The notes beneath the pieces are model-generated. The model searched no databases. It saw nothing but the letters and a program-made list of their open reading frames with translations, and was not told where the DNA came from. The translations under genes were made by a program, and so were the position numbers. A stretch of DNA of 64,000 nucleotides, from the NCBI GenBank assembly GCA_963921825.1, contig OY997589.1, positions 17,629,735 to 17,693,734 on the forward strand. Reading direction: 5' to 3'. The stretch comes from Erodium maritimum (Eukaryota > Streptophyta > Magnoliopsida > Geraniales > Geraniaceae). This document shows positions 35,950-49,100 of this stretch, in pieces. The stretch's first letter is position 1. Every line of letters starts with the position of its first letter.

Positions 35950-36627
35950 AGACTTGACCTCGTCGCACCAGACGATGGTGGAAATTCTCACGGGTCGTGA
36001 CGACGGTATCCCAAGCCAACCCCCACTGCGTCGCGTTGCCCCTCTCAGCCATGGATCCCATCCGACAGCAACGCAACGCGATGGGTCCTGTTTGCTCTTG
36101 GCTTCTCGGTGGGATTCTTCAGGGAGGCGTCGTAGTCGATTTCGAGATCCACAACCCATCCCAATAGACACCATAGCAACACCAAATCCGCAAGAAGAAA
36201 GTGGGGGTGTGGCCACCCCTCTGTCCCACAACGACACCCCCGACAACGAACCTCAGGCCATGCCAAATGTTCTTGTCCGTTAATCCAGTGAGAGGATCCT
36301 TGAAAGTCATCCCAGAGCGATTAGGTGGGGTCTCAATAGAGGATGACCTCGAGGATGATGTCGTTGTCGTGGTCCTGAGCGAGGTTATCCTTCCTGTCTT
36401 CGATGACCGGTATCGACTATCGCTGGCTGGGAGGATCGTCGCCGACGTTAGCTACAACCCGAATATTTTATGCGGCGTCATGCTCTAGTGCTGCTAAGTG
36501 AATGGTATGGAGATGGACATTTTCTCCAAGGACGTCTCGTTGTTCGTTTTTCGTTTGAAACTGTCCTCAACCAGATTCGACACAAGGGTCCGTGGACCTT
36601 CAGTAGGTACCCTTTGCTCCTGGTTCC
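35950..36627 (+). pseudogene. LINE ORF1 fragment (DUF4283-like), cut by the solo LTR
   Basis: The plus strand reads YRLSLAGRIVADVSYNPN followed, after stops and a frame change, by VVRFSFETVLNQIRHKGPWT and FSRYPLLLVP. This order (YRLSLVGRLL, F.F....V...GPW.F..LLL) is typical of the DUF4283 domain in ORF1 of plant L1-type LINEs. The match ends at the LTR border (36627) and the interrupted sequence should resume at 39339. The rest of the LINE is not recognisable. Confidence 0.55.
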
Positions 36628-39338
36628 TGTGAAAACCGTCTCGTTAAAAAGTTTTATTTTATTTTAATTTTATCGAGGTGAAACGTCGGAGTTGGAAGCG
36701 GGTAGAAAACTGGAGCAAGTGCGAAATAAAAAAGAAAGAAAGAATAAAAAGGGTAAAAGTTTGGACCGGGTCGGACCAGACCTGATTAAACCCGGCCAGA
36801 CCCGGATCCTCTCCCTCGTTTGGGCCGTGCGACCAGAGGCCCGTCAGAAGCCCAGCTTGGTTCTGGGCCCAAGCCCAGTCACGACGTCAAGTATAAAAGC
36901 TGAAATTTAGGGTTTTACCCTTCATTTCCCCTCAGCGCCGAACCCCCCTCCTTCTTCCTCTCACTTCACGCTCGCCTCTCTCTCTACTCACCTCCTCTCC
37001 GTCCAACACAGTCCCCGCCGACCTCCTCTCTGTCCGGCTCGCGAACGCCGCCGTCATCCTCGCCTCTCCCTCGCCGAGCTCCATCACCCATCTTCTTCCC
37101 GTTCAACCCAAGCCCACACGGTCTCAGCTCCTCTCGGCCGCCCCCTCACCTCCTCCGATCAGTTCCGGCTTCCCCTCGTTCTCCTCTCCTTCGTCCCGAG
37201 CTCCTCGCCGGGGAGCTCGACAGATCTGGGACGGAATCACCACATCCGTCCGGATCTGAGGCGAGAGAGTTGTACCCGTCGTGCTCCGCCGCACCCGTAG
37301 CCGCCGCCCACCACCTGAGCCCTACCACCGTGAGGTTTCGATAGGCCGGCTTCAAACCGAGTCCTTTCCCCTTCTTCACTTTTGTTTTTCTGAACTTTCT
37401 GGATCTGACTGTGTGGATTCAAAATCAAAGAAATTGAAAAGGAAAGTTTTTAAAAGAAACGAAAATCAATTTTAGTTAATAATAAGGATTTAAATTAAAA
37501 CTGGGTTTTGAATCAGATTTAATCGCAGACTAGTTTTGGACTGGAATGAACTGAATCGGAGTTGGAACCGGACGTTTAAACTGGTCATTAATCGGACTTG
37601 GAACGGGAATTAAAAGTGGAAACGTTGAATTGGGAAACTCGTACCTTGGGAATCATGCCTCGAAACCCTTGCCTCGGTTTACGTGCAACGGGTTCTGTGC
37701 TCGGGACTCGGGTGCTCGAACCCGATTTCGAATGATCTCGCTTTTAGCCCGCTCGAGTTTAAATGACTGAACTTAATTAGAACCGTCGCAACCAATAGTT
37801 TAACGTTTAAACCGCTTTTAATTTGTGCCTTTTCGTATTAAATTTGAGTCCGACTTCAATCAAAGAGAGAACCGGAGGTAGCGAGCCAGGACGTCAGCAG
37901 CTAGGAGATGTGGATTTTGTTCTTCGGTTGAGGTAGGGAAGTAGCGGATATCGGTTTAATTGTGGAAAGTTACTACTATGCATGCTAGGAATGAATAAAA
38001 CTGGAAAGACGTTTATATAAGATAATAACCGGACGAGTCGTAGTAACATGTGGGATGCGAACAACTAGAGTAGTCGATTGAACTGTGAACCGTTACGTTT
38101 CTGTCTTGGGAATTGTCGTGCTGGTAGACCGGACATGTCGAGCCGTAGGTTGTGTGTTGGTTTGGAATTGCCTGTTATTGGTTGAGATGCCTGCCGTGTG
38201 AGTCGGTGTTGCTAGGGATAATAGACAAGATTAGTATATCTGTTGATCATGTTGTTGTTATGTATGGGCGAGTGTGCCGTGGTTGTGTTGATCTGAACCC
38301 TTGGTTGTGTGATGGTCGGGTGAGTGATAGACCGATGTGACTGGTTGTGGTAAGATTGTTAGGCTTGGTAAGTCGTGCTTAATTATGACATTTGTATTAT
38401 TATCTTGATGTGTGTCCGGGAGTTGTTTCCGGTATGGTACCTATGACCGAGGGGGTACGCCGGTGTAGGGTAGTGCCTAGGCCGACGGTGTGGTCCCATG
38501 TATTCGCGGTCCCCCGGGTAGTGGTTCCGGTACGATAGCCTGCATCGAGGGGGTACTCCGATGTGGGACGTCTAGGCCGACGGTTACGTATTCTGCGCTT
38601 TGCTCGAAGGAGTCCCGAGAAAGTTGTTTCACCTTATCACCTATCATTTGCCCGAAGGAGTTCCGGGGAAGAGGTCTAGGCCGATGGCGATTCCGGTATG
38701 ACTATTTTAGATCGAGCCCCGGTTGTTTGACAGGAAGATATCTAGGCCGATGTTGTGTGTTCCGGTACGATATGAGGGTGTCGGGCTGTGGACAGCCGAC
38801 CGAGTAGGGGACTGCGGTACGGGACGTGTTTGCGCTTTTACAATTTACTTTATGTTGATGACGACTTGGTGTGCTGGTTGTTGTTTGTGCTGTTGGAGTG
38901 ATTGTGGTTGTAAGTGTGGTTCGGTCTTGAGTTGAGGATTGTGGTTACGAGTTCCGTTGGAAATTAGTTGGTGCTGTACTAGTATGCCTTAATTGGACGG
39001 TTACCCGTGGTGGTGAGCGCTTGCTTACAACCTTAACTACTTTTCCTACTGAGCGAAAGCTCACCCCTTACCTTGTTGTTTTTCAGGTTCTAAGCGGGAA
39101 GTGCACTAGCCGGATGCTCGAAGCTTGGGAGCTACGAGGGTCCTAGGCTAAATAGTCTAGAGGCGTACCGTTGTATTTTGAACTGTTTTACCGTTGGGTT
39201 TTACCGAGCTGTGACTCGCGTGATGTTTAAAGTTTTAAAATTATGAGATTGAGACTTGTTGGCTTTATTTTCGATTAAAATTATTATTGTTTTAGTTCAC
39301 GTCTCGAATCCGGTCAAAACCGGATTTGGGGCGTGACA
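36628..39338 (+). mobile_element. Solo LTR of a Ty3/Gypsy-type retrotransposon, 2.7 kb
   Basis: The unit begins TGTGAAAACCGTCTCG and ends TTTGGGGCGTGACA. The five bases GTTCC precede it (36623-36627) and follow it (39339-39343), an exact target duplication. There is no internal region, so it is a solo LTR. A TATA box (TATAAAA, 36892-36898) marks the likely element promoter, and a degenerate repeat region follows near 38420-38790. The 3' end resembles that of the LTR at 22771-25931 (both GGGGCGTGACA), so the two are probably related gypsy-type families. The intact duplication suggests a fairly recent insertion. Confidence 0.85.
38420..38790 (+). repeat. Degenerate repeats in the solo LTR (TCTAGGCCGATG type)
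   Basis: Five spaced copies of (T)CTAGGCCGAYG alternate with GAGGGGGTAC and CGAAGGAGT.CCG motifs. The layout parallels the tandem arrays in the other long LTR, though the sequences differ. Confidence 0.6.
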
Positions 39339-41040
39339 GTTCCCCACATCCCATCTATAGTCGCACATCCAGCTGAAAAAGACCCTGGAGACACCGGGAC
39401 CCCCACCTACACAATACCGGCTCCTCAATGAAGATGAAGCTGAGGACAACTCTGATCATGCGTGGGCTACAAAACAGCCCACCAGGAACCACGAGTCTAC
39501 ATGAGGCTTGGGTGTAAGCAGGTAGTGGCCTACCCCTCACCATTCAGGACCGGTCCTACATGCCATGACTTAGGGAAACATGTCTACACTAAGGATTTCC
39601 TGTTGTTTAGGCTGTTTCTTTTATGTCTTAGTTTTTTTTTGATTGGATGTTTCTTATGTTGTTTACTTTCATTACTTTACATTCCCAAATCAGGGTAGGA
39701 CGTAGGAATTTTTATCTTTGTCTAAGATGGAAATTAGACTACTCCAACAAGGTCATGACCGTCGGGTTTCCTACAAGAGACTCGATTTTATTCTAGTTCC
39801 CAAGTCTTCTAGCCCTACTTGTAGTGTTTGATTGGAACAAGTAATGCAATTCCTCGTCGTCCGTTTAAAAGAACATGGGAAGGGTGATACATAGTTCCGA
39901 ACAGATCCGAAATATTGACCTTGTAAATAACTAGCTTTCCTAGTCCACATGACTTCTAAGTTCTAAGGGGATGAGACCATCGTCCAATGGAGGCGCGTTG
40001 TCTTATTGCTTGCACTTTTAGTACCTCGACTCGGATAGACCCATTTTGTCTAACAAACACGTTGGTCCCTCGGCAGACCCTTGAGAGAGGTAGATATGAT
40101 TTCAGACATCCAAGAAGGTCCCCAGAAAAAGGAGACTTGGGATCGGGTTGGGCGATCCATTAGTACGGGACGTGTCTTTTGAATAACATCCCACTCTCCC
40201 GTCTAGTACTCACTGGACCTGGCGAGGCTGCGTAGTAGACATTGTCTCGTTGTTTAGGTTCACAATAACTCATATTCTTGATCCATGATAGCACAACGTT
40301 ACCACCAATCTTCCACCGACTATTGTTGGTACTCTAGGGGAGGCACCACCGTCGTCCTTCGTCGGCCACGCCTCCAAGACTAGCCCTTGATCCAAATCCC
40401 TAAGACCTAGATCGGGGGCTAAAAGGACCTAATGTAAGGATCCATAGTGATCGGATCCGACCCTCTCTTGTTTCCGGAACCATTTCTGCCCTCCCGATGG
40501 AACTAGTGGTCTGTAAAGTGAGGGAGGAGGTGCGGGACCATGGAAGTGCCATACACAAACGGTGGTGACGTAACAGACCTCCTTTGATCCCTTACCCTGA
40601 CCGTTCTAGTAGGGGATCCGGAGAGTAATCGCCAGAGGAGATGGTGGTGGTGGATTCATGGTGGATGGACAAGACGAAACTCGGGAAAGAACATACTAGT
40701 GGCGGCGTGGAGATGGAGGAGACGCTCTATGACTGATTGAGAGAGCCATTTGACATCCCCAGACCAGGATACTAACCGGGGGGATAATCAGGGGTGCTGT
40801 TGGATCTCCCAAAGGTGCGGTGATGCAAATGGGGGCGGACTCAGCGATAGAGCATTTGAAGGAGGATGATTCCTCGACAGCGTGGGAGAGGACGACCCAT
40901 TTGAGTGCGTAGCTGGGATGAGTGAGGTGACAACGGTCAAGGATGACAAAATCGAGGGAGGGAGCTGGGACAGTGAATAGGACGGTGCCTGGGAAAAGGG
41001 TCGTCAAGATCGACGAGTATGATTAAGGACGACCGAGAGC
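39339..41040. other. Gene-less region after the LTR, decayed repeat
   Basis: The start should be the continuation of the interrupted LINE fragment, but no domain is recognisable. A 103-codon minus-strand frame (41007-40696) has no family I know. GC content is moderate until about 41030 and then drops. Confidence 0.35.
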
Positions 41041-41831
41041 ATCGTAGATTTTGAATAGAATATAACCCAATCAGTTTAATAAACGGTCTAATTGATTACA
41101 ATATCTTATTTTTTTCTTAATTAAATCTTTGTTTTTCTATCTCTTGCATAAGTACCCATAAAATGGCTGCTACGTCGAGCGCTTGGTGCAACAACTTGAC
41201 GCAAGCCACTAAGTCAAGCTGCTACACCAAGTACTTCAAAAGGTGCTACATCTTCTTTTTTTGTCCACACCACCTTTACTACACCTCTCCATTTTGCACT
41301 ACTGTATTTTTTTTCTAAGAAAATATTAAATTACCTAATCTTTAGTTAATAAATGGACATGCCACATGTCGATTCGACATAGGAAGACATGACCAAACTG
41401 ACGTTTTAGAGACATCACGAATTTGTCGACACTGAAATCCGACCCATGCATTTCAGCCCATAATAAACACGGATTCAACCCAAACGATGGTATTGGACCC
41501 ATTTTTTGGGCTTTTGTGGAAGAATTGATAAACCGAACGACGCCATTATGAATGCTCTTATGCCCTAATTTCCATTTTTTGTCTTAATTCTATCCTCCTT
41601 AAATATAAGAAATTCTTATTTTTGAAATCCAACTTCAATTGTATCCAAACATATCAGATAAGAGACATGATATGATTCGTTCCAACCAATTGATTTGAAA
41701 TTATATGAGGTGAAATTAGTTTTCCTATACTGTCATGGTGATCTGAGTAGGGACCATCAATTTGACGTGTTCGGTGAGATCGGGTAAAAAAAACTATAGA
41801 GATGGGCCTAGTATGCATGTGGCTCACGGGC

Positions 41832-41839
41832 CTATAAAA
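41832..41839 (+). promoter_or_regulatory. Probable TATA box of TWD40-1
   Basis: TATAAAAA lies about 465 bp before the start codon, with transcription expected to begin near 41865. TGGGCC motifs at 41803-41808 and 41866-41871 match the TGGGCY site II element found upstream of many plant housekeeping genes. These are pattern matches only. Confidence 0.45.
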
Positions 41840-42074
41840 AAGGCTATTCAGCATCTCTGCTGGACTGGGCCAGTGAACCAGAAAATGAAGTTCAGCCTAT
41901 TCTCCTCTTCCGCCTAGCCGGCCCACGTTACTATTCACCCTTCAACAGAAACGAAGAAAAATCTATTTCCTCTCTGAAATTGCCTTCTCTTCTCCGATCT
42001 CTCACTTGTTCACATTCCTTCCACTTCTCATTCTTCAGAGGAGATGAGCTTCTACTGTATGTAGTGCTCACCAG

Positions 42075-42271
42075 GTATCCCCGAATTCCTCCATTATCCG
42101 CATACTCATGCCATTTTCATCTCTGCATTTATGCGTACATGTGCATGTGTACGTGTCTCTGTTTGTAAATATGACTTGTATGCGCATTAGTAAGGATCTG
42201 AATCAGGGTTTTGAGAAATCATTTCCGCGTATTTACGAACAATCTCCGGATCGCTTATCGCCATGTTTCAG
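42075..42271 (+). other. Probable 5' UTR intron of TWD40-1
   Basis: CCAG|GTATCC at 42074/42075 and TTTCAG|ATTTTGG at 42271/42272 are good donor and acceptor sites. Splicing them would remove several upstream ATGs and leave a short leader ending at the ATG at 42298. Inferred from splice signals alone. Confidence 0.45.
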
Positions 42272-42297
42272 ATTTTGGTGAAATTGGAGGAGGATCG

Positions 42298-45200
42298 ATG
42301 GAGTGGACGACGGTACATCATCTGGACCTACGGCACGTCGGCAATGGCGTTAAGCCAATGCAACCTCACGCTGTCACATTTCATCCCACTCAAGCGCTTC
42401 TTGTCGCCGCCGTTGGCACCTACATTATCGGTATTTCGCATTATCCCGTCGTTTTCCTCCTTGTTGACTGTCTTATCGAGTTTAGACCTCGTGATTGTTG
42501 GCGTTTTTTATATTGGATTGAAGAATTGGTAAGTTATTTTGTGATTTTGGGTTTTATAGTCACCGGATAGTTATGGTTTCACTTCCATTTTATTTATAAA
42601 GGAGAACATGTGAATCTGCACTATTTGGATTACCTTTGTTAGTATGAGAATGAGAACTACTCTCTCCTGCGTGTAATTTAGGAACCATCAATCTAATTTG
42701 CATTCCGTTGTCCCACATTGCCCTATTTTGACTCCCATATAGTAAAATGGGAAGAAATGATAAAGGGCACCAGAGTTAAAAAAATGTGTAATTTATAATT
42801 CTCTGACAGAGGTTTATTCCAATTGCTATCGCCGTTACCTAGAGAAATGATTCAATAGTAGCCTATGTGCGATTTACTGGTTATGCCATCGTAGATGAGA
42901 GTTTGCATGTTAAGTTCTTAGTGACCTTATATTTCAGGCAGCATGACACTCTAGTTGTTGTTGCATGCATTTTATTTACATACATGATACCAGATGGACT
43001 ATTCAGGAGAATGTTATGTAGCCTAGTCAATCACCTCATTTTTTCATTTAAGAAGAACAAGAATGCTGCCCCATTGGGAGCAAATCCTTCTCCCATTAAG
43101 CGGGGGTCTAATAGTTAATGTCAAGATGGTACATTGTCGAGCAAACAACGACATATATATAATTCGATTTGAATATATCATGCACCTGCAACTTGTGGCA
43201 ACCCTCCTGCATTTGGGTGAAAAAGATGAAAAGGCAGTGAAACCGATGGCTAATGGAACTATAGTTCTATTGTTATAATTTCCAGCTCCTGCCATCTGAA
43301 ATTGCCATGGCTACAATTAAGAGGTTTCTGTTCTTAGTGTAAAATAACCAAAGCTGCGTGTATTTCTGTATTATTTTCTTTTTTACTTCATTCCTCTTAT
43401 ATCTATTAGTAGTTACGAAACAGACCTTTGCCATTATGTTATATCATCTTTTCCCTAAACAGAATTTGATGCATTGATGGGAAGCAAGATGTCTTCTGTT
43501 AACATTGGTGCTCCTGTTGTTCGCATGTCTTACAGTCCCACAAGTGGGCATGCAGTCATTGCCATTCTTGAGGTTAGTAATTTCATAACCTTCTCTCTTT
43601 TTGATGTGTTGCTTGCTGTGATTTTTTTTAAAAAGATTTTCAACAAACAAAATCATTTCTTTGATATTTTGGATTTGTAAATATAAATAGATTGCAGTGT
43701 TACCTGAAGCCTTTTGGAACTGCAGCTCTATAGTATTTCTCTTGATGGAAATGAATTTCCAGTTTGTTTGTTTAGTCAATTTTTGTGTGATATGATGGAT
43801 CTACACCACCAAATACCACAATAACACATAACAAACCTGAGTACCATCCTGTAATTTATTAAGGGGGATGCTGAAAAGTGCCTTTATGAATTGGTCACGG
43901 AGGGAAAACAGCCATTTGGAAGAAAAAAACCCTGCAGAAAAGTACCCTCATGCTTATGTTGGGATCTATTATAGTCTGTTATGTACTCCCCCTTTTGTGT
44001 TGGGATCTATATAATTAAGGAATTTGGGCAATCATGTTGTCATTGTTATACTTTTAGTCGTGGTGCATGTGAGAAAACCTAGGAACTAGGAAACCAACCT
44101 TTTATGTTCCTTCGTTTGTACTTGTTGAGAATCCGAACTCATTCCCCTTCTGTTTTATCCGTGTGTGCTGTGAACGGTTTTGGATCAGATTAGAACCGTG
44201 TCTATTTTCTATGCAACCTGTTTTATACACTGGCCTGTCATTATGCTGAGTGGCATTTTTTTTAACGGCATCTCTATTGGTTTGACGGTTTCAGTTGCAT
44301 ACTTGGATAAATAAATGTAAACTTTGTGTACCAATTGACTGCTTTTACTTATTAACTTTTCCTTTCTCTAAAATCTTCTCTACACACTTTCTCCAAAACA
44401 GTAAATAAACTGAACTAATTACTAGTGTTTTTATAACTATCATGATAGTTTCGAAAATCATTTTCAATCTTCAAGTTTTTTTAAAGTAATCTAAGAGAAA
44501 AACCTAGATTAAGGGTCATTCCCCAGTTCTTCAGGTCCTGAGAATTGGGGTATAACGAATGGCCCAAATACTGTTTGGGGAATGACTTCAATGTCACTTC
44601 TGCGGCTGCATTTTCTATATTGCATGTGTTTTTTAAACTTGCTTGTCACTTACACATATATTTCATTTTGAAGGATTGTACAATTAGATCCTTTGACTTC
44701 AATACCGAGCAAACTTTTGTTCTGCATTCACCTGAGAAGAAGACAGACCACATTTCTCCTGATATGGAAGTCCATCTTGCCTTGACACCTCTCCAGCCTG
44801 TTGTGTTTTTCGGTTTCCATCAAAGGATGAATGTTACAGGTTTCCTTTGATATTATCTATTATTAAATTGTTCATATATTGTTGCTATGCTGTCAGTTAG
44901 ATTCTCCTGTTCCTTTTATTAATACAGTATGGCTAGAAATCATCATGTGTTTGGTTACGCGTTGTCTTAATCTAATTTTTGAACTTTGTGAGTGAAGTTG
45001 TTGGGACTGTTGAAGGGGGAAGAGCACCAACGAGAATTAAAACAGACTTGAAGAAACCTGTTATCAATCTTGCTTGCCATCCTCGTCACCCTGTCTTGGT
45101 AACATACTTCTTTGACTCAAAGTATTCGATCTTCTTTTCCCACTCAGTAGACATGCCTAACCTCTGGATATTATATCCATTCTTCGGAGAGTCTTTAGCA

Positions 45201-46061
45201 ACTGCTTGATATTTTCTTTGTCTCTCCAGTATGTTGCTTACACAGATGGTCTGATTCGAGCATACAGCATCCTAACATTTGCTGTTCATTACACACTGCA
45301 ACGTGAGATGAGAGTACCACTTAACTTCTCTTTCCAAAGTTTTCATATGCACCTGCCATTTGAATAGTACTTCATCTGTTCTTTTTTCTGCAGTCGATAA
45401 TACCATAAGGCTCCTCGGTGCTGGTGCATTAACTTTTCATCCGGCACTGGAGTGGATTTTTGTTGGTGACAGACGGGGTACACTTTTGGCATGGGATGTC
45501 TCAACAGAGAGACCTAGTATGATTGGAATGTAAGTTCTTAAGAAATGTATCTTTTCTCCAAGGGGCAAACTTCTATTTCCAATTTATATTATTTATAAAT
45601 CTGCTGTTGTATTGTTCTGTGTTAAACAGAGGTAGGAATTAAAGGGATTCGGGAAATTTGAATATCCGAGTTCGGATTTGGATGCCTATTTTATTATCCC
45701 ATGAACTGATTGTGATTTTAACTATATGAGAAAAATGAATGATGTATTATTATTTTTAATTTATCATGCTGCTGCTGTTGTTTATTTAAGTCATATTCAT
45801 TTTTATGCACATTTCAGAACACAAGTCAGTTCTCAACCAATTACATCAGTTTCCTGGCTCCCTATGTTGCGGTTACTTGTTACCCTCTCCAGAGATGGAA
45901 CTCTGCAAGTGTGGAAGACACGGGTGATACATAATCCTAGCAGACCTCCAATGCAAGCCAACTTTTTTGAGCCTGCTGGTTAGCTAACTTCCGTAACTAT
46001 GAAAAAATCGTGAAGAATAAGAACCCCACATATGAACTAAGCTCTTTTCTTCATTTTCTGC

Positions 46062-46100
<39 letters not shown>

Positions 46101-49100
46101 TTGCTAAGGTGTCAGTGACAACGGTTTGTTACGAGCCGTACGGGCCGGTACAAGGAGGAATAAGCCTACCTACAATGGCTGGTTAAGGGCAAAATTTAGG
46201 AACTAGTAGTTTATTGCAAACTTGTTACAATCACAATTGCGAGAGGGAAGAAGGGCTCGTTGTCGCGAAGCCGAAGCTTCAACTCAGCCACGTATTACGG
46301 TCCTGTAACGCGATCCCGTAGCCAGGGTCCTAACATAGTGGGATCAGAGCCGCGCGTTATGGAGCCACATAAATCCTTGGAGCAGAAGTTTGACGAGTTT
46401 ATGGCAACATATGTGACTGATCGGGCCAAGACGGAGGCTCAGTTTCGGGACATGGCCATCCGGATCGATTCCTTGTCCGGCACCGGCGAATCGGCAAGAG
46501 GAGAGTTCCGCGGCAAACGAATGGCAGCAGGGGAGAACCGTACCGGCAGCATCCGGCATGGGGCCCAGCGACGACGGGGGAGTTAGGCACCTCGGTTTTC
46601 TAGTCTGGATTTTCCAAGGTTCGATGGACGCTCGGAACCGACAACTTGGCTGAACCGTTGTGAGGGGTATTTCCTTCACCAACGAACAAGTGAGGAGGAG
46701 AAGGTCTTGTTAGCCTCATTTCATCTGGAGGACGATGCGCAGCTTTGGTACATCAAGTTGCACAAGGACAACCCGAACATTACTTGACCAGTATTTAAAC
46801 ATTTTGCAATACACGTTTTGCTTCCATGTTGTCGAGTAACAAGTTTAGGGAGTTGGTCAAACTGAGGCAGAGTGGGTCGGTCGATGAGTACGTTGTACGA
46901 TTTGAGCGTTTGGTTGCACAGGTTCCTGAGTAAGCTCTCTCTAACGAGTTTTGGTTTTATTGAGGTGTAAGCTCTCTCTAACGAGCTTGTTACAGTCACA
47001 ATTGCGAGAGGGAAGAACAAGGGCTGGCCGTCGCGAAGCCGAAGCTTCAACTCAGCCGCGTATTACGGCCCTGTAACGCGATCCCGTAGCCAGGGTCCTA
47101 ACACGTTTCCATAAATAAGTATACAGTAAAATTAGATCAACAATAGTTTGGTGCCATTTTATTGTAGTTTGTTTTGCTTGTCCCACAAAATTGGACTGAC
47201 ATATTCACATTTATTTTGCAGCGATTGAGTCGATTGATATTCCCCGCATTCTATCTCAGCAGGGTGGAGAAGCAGTTTACCCTCTTCCACGGATCAGAGC
47301 TTTAGAAGTTCACCCAAAGCTAAACCTGGCAGCCCTACTTTTTGTAGTAACTGCAACCACTTGCATCATTCATGCATTGCTTGTTAGTTGAAGTCTGAAG
47401 AACTATTATCCGTTATTTTATTTTATTTTATTTTTGCAACAGAATATGATAGGTGTAGAAAATTTGAAAATTAGGGCTGCATACACTCAGGAAGGAAGGA
47501 AACAACTCTTTGCAGTTCTGCAAAGTGCAAGGCTATCTCCAGGTTGTTATTGGTTTCAATGGAAATAGGCACTTGAATTTTATATTTCATAGTGATTTTT
47601 TACGGATAATTGCAAAAAGTACCCCGAGATATTCATTTTTCGCAACTTATCCTTACAATTTAGATGTACAAAATAATGAGTAAAAACAAAAAATCCAAAT
47701 TTTCATCTCTTAATTTTCTTCCTCTTTGTACCGTACAAAGAGAGAAATTTAAGGGATATGAAAATTTGGATTTGTTGTTCTTTAATTATTTCTTATAATT
47801 TTAATTTCCAAGGGTAAAATCGTCATTTTGAAACAAATTTACACAAAGTGCAACAAAAAGACAAGTTCAGGGCACTTTTTTGCTATTATTAAAGAAGAGG
47901 GCTACAAGTTGCAAAAAAGTGAATACCTCAAGGGTACATTTTTGCAATTATTCCTTTTTTTATCATCCCATGTCAACACATAGCTTCATTGATGCATTTC
48001 CATAGCTGAGGTGTAGGTTCTTAGATGTGCAGCTATAGGAGCTGTTATTATCTCATATTCATACTTCTTTCATTTCTCTTTTTCACTTTTTTTTTGTAGT
48101 AATAGGATGCATTTTTCCAGGTAAAATAGTTATTAGGTGGGGGGTCCAACTAATACTAAGTAAATCCACATTCATGCTATTTTGGATACTTCAACCCTCC
48201 CCATGTAGACCAGACAACCCAAAGGGCCTCATATGTGGACCAGGATTACATGAATGGGGAGGCATGAAGGGGTCACAAGCCCAAATACCAAACATACATT
48301 TTAAACTTACTTCAACCCAAAAGCTTATGCTATTAGTAGAGCCACAACTAGCATATTAAGTATCCATTAACTTCTTATTTTTTCAATGTGGGATACTTCA
48401 ACAACCTCAAACAAGTATAACACACTTTGATATTTGCTATACAGATATATCTTGAAGAGGAAAACGAAAGTAGAATCTTTTATCGTAATCACTTTTCTTA
48501 CCAACTTGTGTGGTTGTCTTTAGATTAGGTGATTCATTCTCTCTCTCATAGAACATCTTGGTAGAGTTAGAAAAAGAAGAGCTGACTAGATTAGATTCAG
48601 TCATTTCCGTACTCAAGTTCTGATGGATGTCATACTTATAGTTGATCGATTATGTCATGAAAATTTATCAAATCTACAATCAGAGTTGTGACAACTTTCA
48701 CTAGTATCTACAAGCTAAATTGTGACCATAACTTCTCTACAAGCTAAAACTTCTCTCCGGTATTTATTTTCTCAATTGCCACCTGGATAAGTTATTTTAC
48801 CATATCTGCTAAAGGTATGAGGTGCTCTTGCAGCATCTACTTTGAAAGAGAAACTTGCATCTTTGGGTTCATCTGGAATTTTAGCTGACCATCAACTTCA
48901 ATCAGAATTACAAGAGCATCATGTGAAAGGGTGAGTGTTCATTGTTCTGACCAAGAAAGAGTTTGCATATAATAATAAATAAATGATCGTTTAGGCTACT
49001 ATTTATTGAGATTCATGATCCTGACTTTGTATGCCGAACCTATGTATTTGAGACTTCGAAATTCCATGGAACTAGTTATGTGACATGAAAAATATTTGTT

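Noticed and set aside
40696-41007. 103-codon minus-strand frame before TWD40-1
   Set aside because: No recognised family, no splice or promoter context, and it lies in decayed repeat DNA.
48120-48420. Possible LTR-derived remnant ending with a GTGGGATACTTCAAC motif in TWD40-1 intron 9
   Set aside because: It resembles common plant repeat ends, but no second repeat or target duplication was found to support it.
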